Positions 53,392 to 63,773 of a DNA stretch of 64,000 bases are shown here, in pieces (within the stretch, counting starts at the first letter, position 1; each line of letters opens with the position of its first letter). This DNA is from Aurantiochytrium sp. KH105 (Eukaryota; Sar; Bigyra; Thraustochytrida; Thraustochytriidae), in assembly GCA_003116975.1 (NCBI GenBank), contig BGKB01000045.1:186001-250000 (forward strand). Direction: 5' to 3'. The position numbers were made by a program, and so were the translations under genes. Under the pieces are notes generated by a model. It was not told the DNA's origin and ran no database searches. It saw only the letters and a list, made by a program, of their open reading frames with translations.

Positions 53392-54725
53392 GGTCGCTAG
53401 ATACTATCGATGGTGGGCCAGAGCATCAACCAATGTGAAAATGTGCCTCGCCCGTCCAGCGAGGGGGCGCTTGTTTCAGGCCGAACAAGTTCCTCCCTTT
53501 GTGTTCCGGTCCTCGCGCTCAACGTGTCGTGCCGTGTTGTGTCGTGTCGTGTCGTGTCGTGTTGTCCTGCGTCGCGCGCCAGGTCGAAGAGATACGAGAT
53601 TCTAGATGGCGAGTCAAGCGGGAGTCTTCTTGCTCGTGTGTTCAACTGTCAGCCGCTTGAGAGAAAAGTCGTCCTGCGCCCCTCGCAGACTTGTCCCGGG
53701 CACGCACCGTTCCCACTCCCGTGCTTGCGAACCGCACGCAGCTCCAGATCTGCCCGCCCGCGAGACCCAACTTTTGCTTGTGGAGCAGGGAGGAACATTC
53801 ATAACCTGCGCAACCCTTATCAGTATGCGCAACCCTTTTTGGACGTCGCCGAGGTCGTTCGTTTCGTAGTCCGTGGAGTCTCTCACGGTGTGGGTGAAAC
53901 GCTCGCTCCAGCTGGGCCGTTGCCGAGGCAATCGTTCGTTCTCCCATGCCGCTGCCACCTGAAGTTAGTTGGTCGCGTTAGGAAATGGTTGCTGGCCAAC
54001 GATCGAAGACTGCGAGCGCGTGGCATTGGGGTCAACGCACGTTTCACTGCTCTTCGTTCTTCTGAAGGGTCGGTCTCTTTGACCGGTGATTCAACGGGTC
54101 GTGCATGCGTGTGTGCGTGCGTGCGTGCGTGCGTGCGTGCGTGGTGCGCTTCCTCACTTACCGTGGTTGGTTTTAGCAGTCCCGAGCGTCCTGGCGTGCG
54201 TAGCGTGCCATTGGAAATGCGTTGGAGAAAGGGCGAAAAGGGGGGGAGGAGGGAAGATGGTGCCGAGCCGAGCCCGAGTTTGGGGTCGAAACCGCTCCTC
54301 TCCCTCCTCGCTCGGACACACGGAAGCAAGCAAGTACTGCGCCAGGCAGCGCAAAGAGAAGAGGTATGCGTTGCACGCATTTGCAAAAGCTGTGAGCTAA
54401 TCTACTTATCACATTGTATTGTTCTCGTAGCGCCGAGCCGAACCGAGTCTATGCTCGGTCTCGGACGAAAAGCCCCAGTCAACGCATAGTGAGTCAAGCG
54501 GAAGCGCGTGCGCGGTCACGTGCCGGCTATTAAACCTAGCTCAATCGAGCGGGGGAAGGCAACGTGAAAGCAAATAGTAGTATTCCGGATACCAACGTGT
54601 AAAAAAGCGAGCGGGCAAACCGGAATCGTCAAATCCGTCTCACCAGATCAGTAGCTTCTGTCCCTTGAGACATCTTTCGAGCAAGGAATCAAGCAGAGCG
54701 AAGCAAAGAAACCGGAGCAAGAACT
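53392..54725. promoter_or_regulatory. Divergent region between the channel gene and UBE2C
   Basis: 1.3 kb spacer with a TCGTG pentanucleotide repeat (53524-53563) and a TGCG repeat (54111-54143). Long frames on both strands have no recognisable product. The last 200 bp presumably include the UBE2C promoter. Confidence 0.4.
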
Positions 54726-55199
54726 ATGGCGACCAAGACGATTGCAAGTGGCGAGTCCGTGACCAAGAGGCTGCAGCAAGAGCTCATGCAGCTCATGCGG
54801 GACGGTGACTCGAATGCCACAGCCTTCCCCGACGGTGATAATCTCTTTAGCTGGTCAGGCAACATTAACGGTGCGCCCGAGACCGTGTACGAGGGGCTCT
54901 CGTATAAGCTGCACATTGATTTCCCGTCCAACTATCCCTACACCGCGCCAACGATTCGCTTCGTCACGCCCTGCTTTCATCCGAACGTGGATGCTCACGG
55001 CAACATTTGCCTCGACATTCTCAAGGAAAAGTGGTCGGCAACCTATTCAGTGAGCACCATTCTCACCTCGCTTCGTAGCCTGCTCTCAGACCCAAATAAC
55101 GACAGTCCTTTGAACGGCGTTGCCGCGCAGCTTTGGGACAATCAGGAAGAGTACAAGCGAGTGCTTCTGAAAAAGTATGACGAAGATTCCAAAAAGTAA
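54726..55199 (+). CDS. UBE2C: Ubiquitin-conjugating enzyme E2 C (UbcH10 type)
   Basis: E2 that works with the anaphase-promoting complex to start ubiquitin chains on mitotic substrates such as cyclins. The 157-residue product aligns by eye along its full length with UBE2C: KRLQQELMQLM, AFPDGDNLFSW, the FPSNYPYTAPTIRF core, HPN at 85-87, the catalytic Cys 95 in NICLDILKEKWSA, and SLLSDPNNDSPLN. The short N-terminal extension (about 12 residues) before the core is shorter than in human. Single exon from ATG 54726. Confidence 0.96.
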   Translation: MATKTIASGESVTKRLQQELMQLMRDGDSNATAFPDGDNLFSWSGNINGAPETVYEGLSYKLHIDFPSNYPYTAPTIRFVTPCFHPNVDAHGNICLDILKEKWSATYSVSTILTSLRSLLSDPNNDSPLNGVAAQLWDNQEEYKRVLLKKYDEDSKK

Positions 55200-55800
55200 G
55201 CCTCCGTCTTTCGGCGATTGTTCCCGCCGAAAACGCTGAGCTTGCGCACGTGGAGCACCCTTGTCACATCCCCGAATTTTAACTAGACCGCACCGAAATG
55301 ACCTGCACACAACAACAAGAAGAACAATAACAGCAATGATAATCAAAGAAAACCCATCATGTATGTTGAAATTCCTGTTTCTCGTGTCTGCTGGATCATG
55401 AGCAGTCTTAGACCTCAAAGAGAGGCCAAACAAAACTTATCTCTATTGATGAAAACTTGTTTGAGATGATCTGCAGACAAGAAAAGGAAGTCCCGTCATA
55501 TTGAGATTGATAGGAGCAGCTCTTGAAAAACTCTTGCCACCACCCTAACAAAGAGAGGCAACATAAATCTCAATTTTTTCTTTTTTCGTTTATCATTTCT
55601 TTCACTTTCCTTTGGCTTCTTTCGTCGGGCATTCGAGCCTCAGACACGGCGGTCTTTCTCGTCGATGCTTTTTAAAAACTAATTGACTCTCTTCTAGATA
55701 GATAGATAGATAGATAGAGAGAGCTCTCTGATCAGCGTGCGAAACTCAAATGCCCGCTAACAGAGAACTTGCTTCTGACACATTTTCAAAATGATTGGCC
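55200..55800. terminator. Convergent 3' region, UBE2C and mitochondrial PheRS
   Basis: 600 bp, AT-richer than the genes, with a TAGA repeat at 55695-55719. No supported gene and no defined terminator. Confidence 0.4.
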
Positions 55801-57075
55801 TTATCGAAGCTCGACGCCAAGCTGGTTGGCCGTCGACTCCCGAATGACTTCTTGGATTTTGTCAATCTCCTCGTTCGTGAGACTCCGGTCCATATGGCGG
55901 AAGGTAATCCGGAAGCAGTTGCTCACGCGCTGCGTCTTGGGATGCGTGAACTCGTCAATAAGCTCGACGCGCTCAATGAGGTCGCCGCCAATCTCGCGCA
56001 CAACTGCAAAAAAGTCGTTCTCGTGAAAGTCAGGGGACAACCAAAAGCTAATGTCCTTGAGGCACGCCGGATACTTGCTGTACGGCTTAAACGTGGTAAT
56101 CTTTCCATCCTGGAACTGCTCGTGGAAGCGAGGGTCTTCGGTCCAAAAGAGACGGATATCCGGAATTTGAAAGAGCACCATTGCAAGACGCTCGAGACCA
56201 AGGCCGAAGGCCCACGCGCGCCGGTTGCCAAGTCCACAATTGCGCAAGATCTCCTGCTGGACCACGCCACATCCGAGCACCTCAAGCCATTCCTCGTTGA
56301 ACCAAATCTCCAGCTCCATGCTCGGCTCAGTAAAGGGAAAGTACGCCTCCACCCAGCGCATCTTCACGTCGCCAAAGATATCGGCCACCACGCTCTCCAG
56401 AGCATCACGCAAGTGTGCTTCTGTCGCCTCGACGGAGACTTGCGGCGCTCCATCGGCCTGAGGCATCACGTACATGCCTTCCATTTGGTGGAAAACAGGG
56501 TAGTGGCTCTGGTCAATCTCGTCCCGACGATACACGTCGCCTGCGCAGAGAAAAGCTTCGTAGCCGTCACGCAACAAGTGAGTCTGGTGGGCGCTCGTGT
56601 GCGTCCGCAGGCAGCGCTCGCTATCCAAGTAAAAGGTGTCCGATGGTCTGCGACTGACATGGTCCGCGGGGATGAGCAGATCATCAAAGCATGCCTGCGT
56701 CGTGCAAATGGGGTGCAAATCGTCAAAGGTGATCATTTTGTTGTCCCCCTTGGCTGCGTCGAACTTCCGGTCGAACGAGTCGTAGATGAGCTGCTTGACG
56801 ATTTGCAGCGGGTGGTTCGGACGATGCAAGAGGCCCCGGCCGAGGTGCTTGGCTACGCTGGCCGTGATGTTGTTGTGCGGGTCATCTGGGCGCACGAGCT
56901 CCTCCGCCGACAGGCCCTCACTCGTCCGCTTCGGCCCGTCGTCTGCGGTCGTGGACGCCAGACGCGCGTGTCCGCAAGAGGCTACGGCCCGTGCCCATGG
57001 CGCAGATCCGCCGGCGCAGACGCCGCGTGCCCGTGGCGCTGCTGCGTGTGCCGCCTCTCGCAGCACCGCCAGCAT
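55801..57075 (-). CDS. FARS2: Mitochondrial phenylalanyl-tRNA synthetase
   Basis: Monomeric class II enzyme charging mitochondrial tRNA-Phe. The 424-residue protein starts at ATG 57075 with an Ala/Arg-rich, acid-free leader ([18 protein letters not shown]), typical of a matrix targeting peptide. The catalytic core follows: [33 protein letters not shown] (motif 2 region) and [11 protein letters not shown] (motif 3). The C-terminal FDX-ACB anticodon-binding domain ([14 protein letters not shown] to the end) completes the fused alpha-type architecture of the organellar enzyme. The extension to 57177 lacks an ATG. Single exon. Confidence 0.95.
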   Translation of the reverse strand: MLAVLREAAHAAAPRARGVCAGGSAPWARAVASCGHARLASTTADDGPKRTSEGLSAEELVRPDDPHNNITASVAKHLGRGLLHRPNHPLQIVKQLIYDSFDRKFDAAKGDNKMITFDDLHPICTTQACFDDLLIPADHVSRRPSDTFYLDSERCLRTHTSAHQTHLLRDGYEAFLCAGDVYRRDEIDQSHYPVFHQMEGMYVMPQADGAPQVSVEATEAHLRDALESVVADIFGDVKMRWVEAYFPFTEPSMELEIWFNEEWLEVLGCGVVQQEILRNCGLGNRRAWAFGLGLERLAMVLFQIPDIRLFWTEDPRFHEQFQDGKITTFKPYSKYPACLKDISFWLSPDFHENDFFAVVREIGGDLIERVELIDEFTHPKTQRVSNCFRITFRHMDRSLTNEEIDKIQEVIRESTANQLGVELR

Positions 57076-57635
57076 CGTGCCGCTGTCCTCTGCCTGCCCC
57101 GCGAGACCCCGAAGCCCGCTCTCTCCGCCTGCGTTGGGTTGTTTTCCTTTTGCCGGGCTCTGCTCAGTGGCAGCCACTCCAGCAGCATATCAGCAGCGGC
57201 TGCAGCGGCAGCAGCGGCAGCAGCGGCAGCTCGGAACACCAGCAGGCTGTTCTCTCAGGCTGAAGCAAAGATGATCGAGGGGGACGAGGAGGAGGAGGCG
57301 TCTGCACTTCCAAGAGCCGTCGATTCAGTATGATCCAAGAAGAAGAACGCGCTGCGGAAGCAGCGGCCAGGCACTGGCGAGTGATTGTTGATGATGATGA
57401 GAATGACATCGACTTGAGGCCATGAGTAGCTGCTACTTGTAGGGCGTAGCATGAACCATCAATCGAAGGGACTTGGGCTGACAGGATGCGTGCGGACAAA
57501 AACATCATTGGCTTTTGGATGTGAAGAAGCGCATCTATCTCTTAGTAAGTTCTATCAGACAGGGCGTGGCAAACACGCGGCTTAAGTGATGTGAGGTGGT
57601 GATGAAAGTGACGTTCGCTTCGGAAAGTAGATGTG
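57076..57635. promoter_or_regulatory. 5' region of mitochondrial PheRS with (GCAGCG)n
   Basis: The hexanucleotide repeat at 57191-57230 is about 120-155 nt upstream of the PheRS start, probably in its leader. The rest holds the 3' region of the ankyrin gene. No supported gene. Confidence 0.45.
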
Positions 57636-58763
57636 CTAGTCATACTCTTCGTCGTCACAACTAATCACTGCCGTGTCACTCTTGCGAAGCCACTTGATGG
57701 CTCGAAGGCCGGTCCCAGCAGCAAAGTTGGTCTCGGCACCATTTATAATGAAGGCATTGCTTTCTGTTTATGTCCGCAGCAAAACATTCGGTTGGTTAGT
57801 CAAACGTGCGCCATTCTCCACGTCCTTCTCTCTTCTGTCATTTTCTTCTCTTCTTTTTTCTTTTCTTTTTTTTCAATGGTAACAAGAGAAGACTATAACT
57901 GCGCAACGCGCGCCACTTACCTCGTTTTGCAGAATTGAGTTTTGACTCTTCGTCGACATCAAAGTCCTCAGAAGTGTCAGCATCCCTCGTTTTCGATTCG
58001 GGGCCGGCGTCGGCAAAGTTACAGGATGGATCCGAATCCTCGTCCTCCTCAAGCATATGCTTCCAATCAAGCGGCGTACGGCCGTCAGCGTCCACGGCTG
58101 ACGTGTCTACCCCAACAGACCCGATGAGCCAGTTCCCAAGCTCCAAGTGCTCCATGCAAAAGGCATAGTGTGCACAGTTTTGGCCCTCGTGGTCAGTGAG
58201 ATCAACATCTGCGCCCGCGTCCACGAGAAAACTCGCCAAGGCGTCATTTCCTTCCGAGCAAGCTTGCATAAGCGCCGAGCGACCTCTGTTATCTTGCTCA
58301 TTAATATCTGCACCTGCTCTCAGTAGGATTTCTGTTGCTTCAAGGTTTCCGGCAAGCACTGCGCAGTGCAGAACGCCAGGCGAGCCATCTTCTCGACACA
58401 AATACTCTGGTTTCGCAAGGAAACCAGGCAATTCAAGCTCAATGAGTTGTGCGAGCTTGTCGGCATCCCGTACCGCCTTGTGCAGCTGCGAAAAAAAGGA
58501 ATACAAAAGTTTCGAAAGAGAGCGGTGCGCAACATGTTAGTTTTCTCGATCGTCAACCTTCTGAGCGTTGACGAAAGCAGCACAAAAAGACAGATGAAGA
58601 ATGCTTGGAAAAGATGGGCGCTCAGCGCGGATCCTCTCTTTTTGGCTTTCATTTGCTTTGCTTTGCTTTGCTTTGCCTTGCCTTGCTTTGCCCTGCCTTG
58701 CCTCGCGTTTGTCTGTCACTTTTCTCAAGGCGAATCACGTACCGGCGTGGGGCCTGTGGCCAT
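57636..58763 (-). CDS. Small ankyrin-repeat protein, three exons
   Basis: The exons are 58743-58763, 57921-58485 and 57636-57763, with introns of 257 and 157 nt. Donors are GTACGT and GTAAGT; acceptors are TTCGCAG and AAACAG. Phases 0 and 1 join cleanly to a 237-residue protein starting MATGPTPLHKAV. About three to four ankyrin repeats follow (GVLHCAVLAGNLEATEILL, SALMQACSEGNDALASFLV, NCAHYAFCMEHLELGNWLI), then an acidic linker and a short C-terminus ending DDEEYD. Ankyrin repeats bind proteins; no enzymatic domain is present, so the role is unknown. A TAG lies in frame just before the ATG. The first intron carries a CTTTG pentanucleotide repeat. Confidence 0.85.
58652..58702. repeat. (CTTTG/CCTTG)n repeat inside an intron
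   Basis: About ten pentanucleotide units in the first intron of the three-exon ankyrin gene, grading from ctttg to ccttg. Confidence 0.85.
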
Positions 58764-59839
58764 ACCGAGGACCCGCGTCTACCCCGAATGCAGATCTGCG
58801 TGTACTTTGCCCAGGGCGTAGAATTCAATGCTTGCTCGATTGCGAAATGGGCTCCCTCTTGCTCACTTCGCACCGTATGACCACAATCAGCTTAATGGCC
58901 AGCGCTCATTGACTTTTCGTCCAGTTCGAGCGCCGAGCGTTTATTTGACAGGTCCGCGCCGAGCGCCTCTTAGACGCTGCTCTTACGTTCCCAGGTCCGC
59001 GCCAGAATCACGCAAGAGAACTTTGCGACGACCCTCGTCGCCAGTCAGCTTCAAGCGTACTGTGCCTGCTTGCCGGGTCTCGCACGCGCCACTCGAGACC
59101 AGGCGGCACGCAAGCGTTGCTTTGCTCCTCACCCGTGTCGGGTGGAGCCTCGCAACCTGTCCGTCCGTGGACGGCGGCAACCCGAGGAGCCACGGTCGCG
59201 CCGGATTCTGGGTTCGATACCTGTTCTTTTCTTTTCCATCATCGATCAATCAATCAATCAAGCATTCTTAGGCCGTCGACTCTGAGCGAAGAAAGCACGA
59301 TAAACAGTGGGTTCGCTACGCGTGCATATTAATTGTTCCCGTGGCACTATCAATAGACTTAGGCGCTCAGGCAGAGCGATAGCACTGCTGGTTCTTCCTT
59401 CACACGGGCACATCGGCGACTCAGCTGAGCACCGACGCCGCAACGGACCTATCTTGGCTTTCTTGTAAAACGGTGTGTACTCTAGTGCCAAGAAGAAAAG
59501 AAAGAAAGTTGCAAAGCGAAAGAAAACAAAGATAAACCAAAACAAAGCAGAGCAAAGCAAAGCAGATAAAAAGAACTGTAGCCTTGTTCCTTGCCCAAAA
59601 AAGCATCGCAGGTCTATGAATGTGCGTGCGCAACGCTTTATCGCAGCGGCGCGGCGCGGAGGATACAGGAGGGCCTCTCATTCGCATGCGTGGGACGCGG
59701 AGGCCCTTCTCCAGACTTCTTCTCCATGTCTCGGACTGTCGGCCGTGTGGCCGGCCGTCCGATTCGGCGGGTGAGCGCGTGAGAGCGCTCAGGCGGCAGG
59801 CGGGCAGTCGGTCGCATCGTGTTCGCAGAAAAGAGCGCG
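58764..59839. promoter_or_regulatory. Divergent region between ankyrin and IQ-motif genes
   Basis: 1.1 kb, with AAAGC-type repeats near 59544-59566. Several frames are open on both strands but none is convincing. Confidence 0.4.
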
Positions 59840-61435
59840 ATGCCGCGTCTCTTCGGTTGTTTTGGCTGCCTTGGCCAGGACCAAGAACTCGGCAAAGTGC
59901 ACGAAGATGCCGAAAGTGGCGCCGACTCGGTCTTGCGTAGTGCGTTGAAGAGGAAGAGCACCGACGACGAAAGCGCAAAGCATGGAATCATCGCGGGAAT
60001 GAAAAGAAGGGCCAAAGCGGCCGCGGCCATCCTAAGTCCTTTCCGAAGAGGACAACCGCGTACGCGAGGAAAAGGACTGTTTGCAACCTTTCGGGAACGC
60101 GCACCCAAGCTCCCTGTCATGCGAAAGATCGCCCCTCGGCTTGACGCGCTCATCACCAAGGGTCAGGCCCTTGGCAAGAAGATACTCGCAAGCAAACTTA
60201 TTCCCTCTTTCCTTCGCAAGAAGAAAAGTAGGCGACGAAGCAGCGGCGCTCACCTCGAGGCCAAGCAGCGCGCTCACGATGTTATGCTCATGCACGAAAT
60301 GAAAGATTTCACGTGCGCAGTGAATCAAGCAGTACGTGCAGGAATGCTGCGAGCAGAATACTTTATGGAAAAGACCATTCGTGAACGTATGGAGGAGCTC
60401 CGACGCCTTCGCTTAGCAGAGGAAGATCGGCGGGCCTGGGAAGAAGCCTTGCGGCTCGCCCGAATCAAATACAGCGCTCAATACGCGCAAGAAATGTGGG
60501 ATTATCTTCACGAATGGTCCCTCACGGAGGGCGTTGAGCGGGTCATTGCACATCGCGCTTACCTCGAGTACCTAAGGAGTCGCGAGGGCCGCGTGGTGGC
60601 CGCTTTTTCGCGATTCGCGCGCCGCCTCGAGACCCGAAGACGCGGCGCGGTGCTGTCTCGAGTAGCTCTTTTTCGAATTACGCTTGGGCGCGTCTTTCAG
60701 TCCCACGATCGCCGTCAGGACGCTGCACGTGATATTCAGTGCGCCTTTCGCGTTCTCGTGGCGCGACGCACCTTCTTGATGGCATATATCGAGCGCGAGG
60801 CCCGCATGTTGGATCGAGAAAAAGCAGACGTTTGGCGCAAGTGGGCTGCCCGTCTCGCTCGTGCCATTCAAAGTATTGCGCATGTAGAGACGGAGGCCCA
60901 CCGTCAGGCGCGAAGACGCGTATGGGCCCGCACGGAATTTTCTCGGGCCCTCGCAAAAGAGCACTTTTTCACCTACGGCCATCCTCCAAGTCGCGACCCG
61001 CCTGCGGTCACAAGCTTTCAGAAACCATGCGATGGACGCGTGGCGCTCAGGCTGCCGGATACGAAGGCGAGTAAAATCGTCGCTCCAATTGGAGATGACT
61101 CTCCTGAAGCTCGACGTCTTAACTGGATCGGTGTTCCGGTCGGCGTCGCACCTGCGAAAAATGAAAAGGGTTTCGGCCATTGTTCGCGCAAGGGTAGCTC
61201 GACACCCGACCATTTCAGCCTCATTTATATGCCAATGCCTACTCATCTGCTCGGCGTTTCATTTGCTGATGCACGAAGTCGACAAAAGGCTCAAGAAGAT
61301 TTAGAAACCCTCAAAGCGTCAGCACTTCGACCGAATCAGCACATCGAAGAAGCCCCAGAATCTGCCACTGACTGGTATGAGCGCGAGCAAGCCCTTTTGT
61401 GGGGGAACACATCAGCTCTTGTGGATGAAGTATAG
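59840..61435 (+). CDS. Basic IQ-motif protein, unrecognised
   Basis: A 531-residue, strongly basic, mostly helical protein. One IQ-type calmodulin-binding motif is visible near residue 297 (DIQCAFRVLVARR: IQxxxR with the trailing Arg). Charged helices precede it (ERMEELRRLRLAEEDRRAW). The N-terminus begins MPRLFGCFGCLG with cysteines that could be palmitoylated. The C-terminal 150 residues lack repeats. This composition occurs in flagellar and cytoskeletal IQ proteins, but no family can be named. ATG 59840 is chosen over the GTG at 59819. A missing upstream exon cannot be excluded. Confidence 0.72.
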   Translation: MPRLFGCFGCLGQDQELGKVHEDAESGADSVLRSALKRKSTDDESAKHGIIAGMKRRAKAAAAILSPFRRGQPRTRGKGLFATFRERAPKLPVMRKIAPRLDALITKGQALGKKILASKLIPSFLRKKKSRRRSSGAHLEAKQRAHDVMLMHEMKDFTCAVNQAVRAGMLRAEYFMEKTIRERMEELRRLRLAEEDRRAWEEALRLARIKYSAQYAQEMWDYLHEWSLTEGVERVIAHRAYLEYLRSREGRVVAAFSRFARRLETRRRGAVLSRVALFRITLGRVFQSHDRRQDAARDIQCAFRVLVARRTFLMAYIEREARMLDREKADVWRKWAARLARAIQSIAHVETEAHRQARRRVWARTEFSRALAKEHFFTYGHPPSRDPPAVTSFQKPCDGRVALRLPDTKASKIVAPIGDDSPEARRLNWIGVPVGVAPAKNEKGFGHCSRKGSSTPDHFSLIYMPMPTHLLGVSFADARSRQKAQEDLETLKASALRPNQHIEEAPESATDWYEREQALLWGNTSALVDEV

Positions 61436-61883
61436 AGAATTCAAAATGTTATTTGGATGTGATGTACAATCTGTGAGCGAGCTTGTGAGTTCATTTCTTG
61501 CTGAGAAAGAGGAATATGTTTGCAATGAATCCGTTCTGCAGTCTTTGTGTGTACGGTGAGACTCTACGAAATGATTTTGAGCGCTGAGCAATCTTTGATC
61601 AGTCAGTCGAACAGAGAGCAATCTTTCGTCAGTCAGTCGAACAGATAGCTGGCGTCTACTTGCTTAAGCTCAATGAACGAGTCGAATCGCAGGCTGTCAA
61701 AGGCACAGTAAACGACGATGGGCGGGTGCTGAGGGCGCCACTTGTGAACATTCAACAAGGAAGAAAAGCCTGACGCAGAATAGCAACCAGATGACTGATT
61801 TTTTTAACATGTTATCAGCTGCGCAGAGCCAGAGAGCTTGAGCCCGAGAGAGCTTCCAAGGACATTGGGAAAATGCGAACATG
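61436..61883. terminator. Convergent 3' region, IQ-motif and ankyrin-SAM genes
   Basis: 448 bp, AT-richer, with a near-perfect direct repeat of caatctttcgtcagtcagtc type (copies near 61589-61610 and 61619-61640). No supported gene. Confidence 0.45.
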
Positions 61884-63773
61884 CTAAATGCAGTTTACGT
61901 GTACAATTGGCTCCGCATTAACGGCGGTTTTCTCATCCTTTTTTCCGTCGTCATCGCTGCCCTCTTCATCGCTATCGTCACGTAGTGATATATCAAAGGT
62001 AGAGACACTGTCCTCGATATCTTGTGCGTGATCGGAGTCATCCTGCTCAGATTCAGGAGATTTCATCGTGGATGGTGACGACGGTGTGTGAGGAATGGGC
62101 TTAAGTCGGTGAAGGATAGCACGACGTTGAATTGAGGACCGAACGTCCATCTTCTCGAGGTCCTCGTCCTCAAGTACTGCACACGATTCCAGCGTAAGAA
62201 GCCTCTCGTCGAAGAATTGAACAACAAGACTTCGCGATTGCAGCAACTCCACAAGCAGAATACGGGCTACTTCCCAGGAGGTCACGAATTCCAGGAAAGC
62301 AAAAACATCCTCAGACTTGTGGTACTTTGCAACTCCCTTTGCATCGTATCCTGCTCTGCACTTGAGACTGAGATCCGCCCCCGCTGACCAGCAAAGCTTG
62401 ACGTTTTCGAGGTAGTCCTTTTGAGCTGCAAACATGAGGGCGGTCATGCCCTGTTTGTTTTGAAGATCGAGCTTCGCGCCGTCCTCAACGAGCGTCCGGG
62501 CTACCTCGGTCTGCTCATACTGGTACGCAAACATGAGAGCAGTTGCTCCCTGAAGATCTCGCAAGTCCATGCTTGCGCCTTGCTGAAGTAGCAAGGCAGC
62601 TGTCTCTGGCTGATCATGGCGAAGGGCGAGCATGAGAGCGGTAGAGCCCGAGGCATCTTGTAGATCGAGCTTTGCACCGTGCTGGATGAGAAGTTGGGCT
62701 GTTTGCGGCTGCTCGTAGCGGCAAGCGTACATCAGAGCTGATGATCCAGAGGTGTCTTGAAAGTCGAGTTTGGCGTTCTGCTCGATGAGTAGGCGGGCCG
62801 TCTCGGGTTGCCCGTGATAACATGCCTGCATCAGAGCTGTTGTGCCCTTGTCGTTTTGCAAGTCAAGGTTAGCGCCGCGCAAGATCAGCGCCTGAGCCGT
62901 CTGCGGGTGGAGACAGCTCGCGTACATGAGCGCGGACCATCCTTCGTGTGATTGCACGTCGAGCTTGGCCCCACGCTGAATCATTTCGAGAACTGCCCCC
63001 GGCTGCTTGTTGAAGCAGTCGCAGATGAGCGCAGTATATCCCTTGTCGTTTTGCAGGTCGAGGTTCGCTCCGTGCTCGATGAGCATGCGGGCTGTCTCGG
63101 GCTGTTCGCAGCAGCATGCAAACATGAGCGCAGTGGTCCCCTTGCTATTTTGAAGATTCAGTTTGGCTCGACGGAGGATGAGCTTCTGGGCAATTTGGGG
63201 CTGGTTATTGCAACAGGCACACATGAGGGCTGTAAAACCACTCGCATTTTGCACATCTAGTTTGGCGCCGCGCTGGATGAGCATGAGTGCAGTGTCTGGC
63301 TGACCGTAACTGCAAGCAAGCATGAGTGCAGTGAACCCATCCTTGTCTTGGACATCGAGCTTCGGGCAGCGCTCGATAATTTGTTTCGCGGCTTCGGACT
63401 GACCGAACCGGCACGCGTACAGCAAGGCCGTCCCATTGTCTTTATCCAGTAAGTCGAGGTCTGCGCCGCGGTCGATGAGCATCGTGGACACCTTCGAATA
63501 GCCATTACGACACGCAAGGATGAGCGCACTCGCGCCCTTTTTGTCCTGTACGTCCAGCTTTGCCCCGTGCTGAATCAGCCATTCCGCAATAGCTGGATGT
63601 CCACCAGAGCTGGCGTCGAGTGCCCAAAGAAGAGGTGTTTTATCGCCCTTGATTGGAGCGTCGAGAGCGCTCGCCTTTTCATGCACGACGCGCTGCACCC
63701 CGTCGAGGTCATCGTTTTTGATCAGGTGGCTCAATTTGCTGGACGAGGGCGCGAGTCCTGAAAAGAGACGCAT
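61884..63773 (-). CDS. Ankyrin-repeat protein with C-terminal SAM-like domain
   Basis: A 629-residue protein with about 13 consecutive 33-residue ankyrin repeats (residues ~43-475). The units are unusually uniform, with consensus G-x-TALM-x-AC near the start and GAKLDLQ at the end. One repeat (HEGWSALMY unit) is a residue short. A SAM-like helical bundle follows (LESCAVLEDEDLEKMDV then RRAILHRLK, ~520-560), and then a Ser/Asp-rich acidic tail. Ankyrin-SAM proteins act as scaffolds; partners are unknown. The uniformity suggests recent repeat expansion or gene conversion. ATG 63773; single exon. Confidence 0.87.
   Translation of the reverse strand: MRLFSGLAPSSSKLSHLIKNDDLDGVQRVVHEKASALDAPIKGDKTPLLWALDASSGGHPAIAEWLIQHGAKLDVQDKKGASALILACRNGYSKVSTMLIDRGADLDLLDKDNGTALLYACRFGQSEAAKQIIERCPKLDVQDKDGFTALMLACSYGQPDTALMLIQRGAKLDVQNASGFTALMCACCNNQPQIAQKLILRRAKLNLQNSKGTTALMFACCCEQPETARMLIEHGANLDLQNDKGYTALICDCFNKQPGAVLEMIQRGAKLDVQSHEGWSALMYASCLHPQTAQALILRGANLDLQNDKGTTALMQACYHGQPETARLLIEQNAKLDFQDTSGSSALMYACRYEQPQTAQLLIQHGAKLDLQDASGSTALMLALRHDQPETAALLLQQGASMDLRDLQGATALMFAYQYEQTEVARTLVEDGAKLDLQNKQGMTALMFAAQKDYLENVKLCWSAGADLSLKCRAGYDAKGVAKYHKSEDVFAFLEFVTSWEVARILLVELLQSRSLVVQFFDERLLTLESCAVLEDEDLEKMDVRSSIQRRAILHRLKPIPHTPSSPSTMKSPESEQDDSDHAQDIEDSVSTFDISLRDDSDEEGSDDDGKKDEKTAVNAEPIVHVNCI

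Noticed and set aside
53410..54489. 359-codon + strand frame upstream of UBE2C
   Set aside because: Composition is erratic, it overlaps simple repeats and no motif is visible.
59195..59225. tRNA-like T-arm (gggttcgatacc)
   Set aside because: Flanks do not form acceptor, D or anticodon stems.
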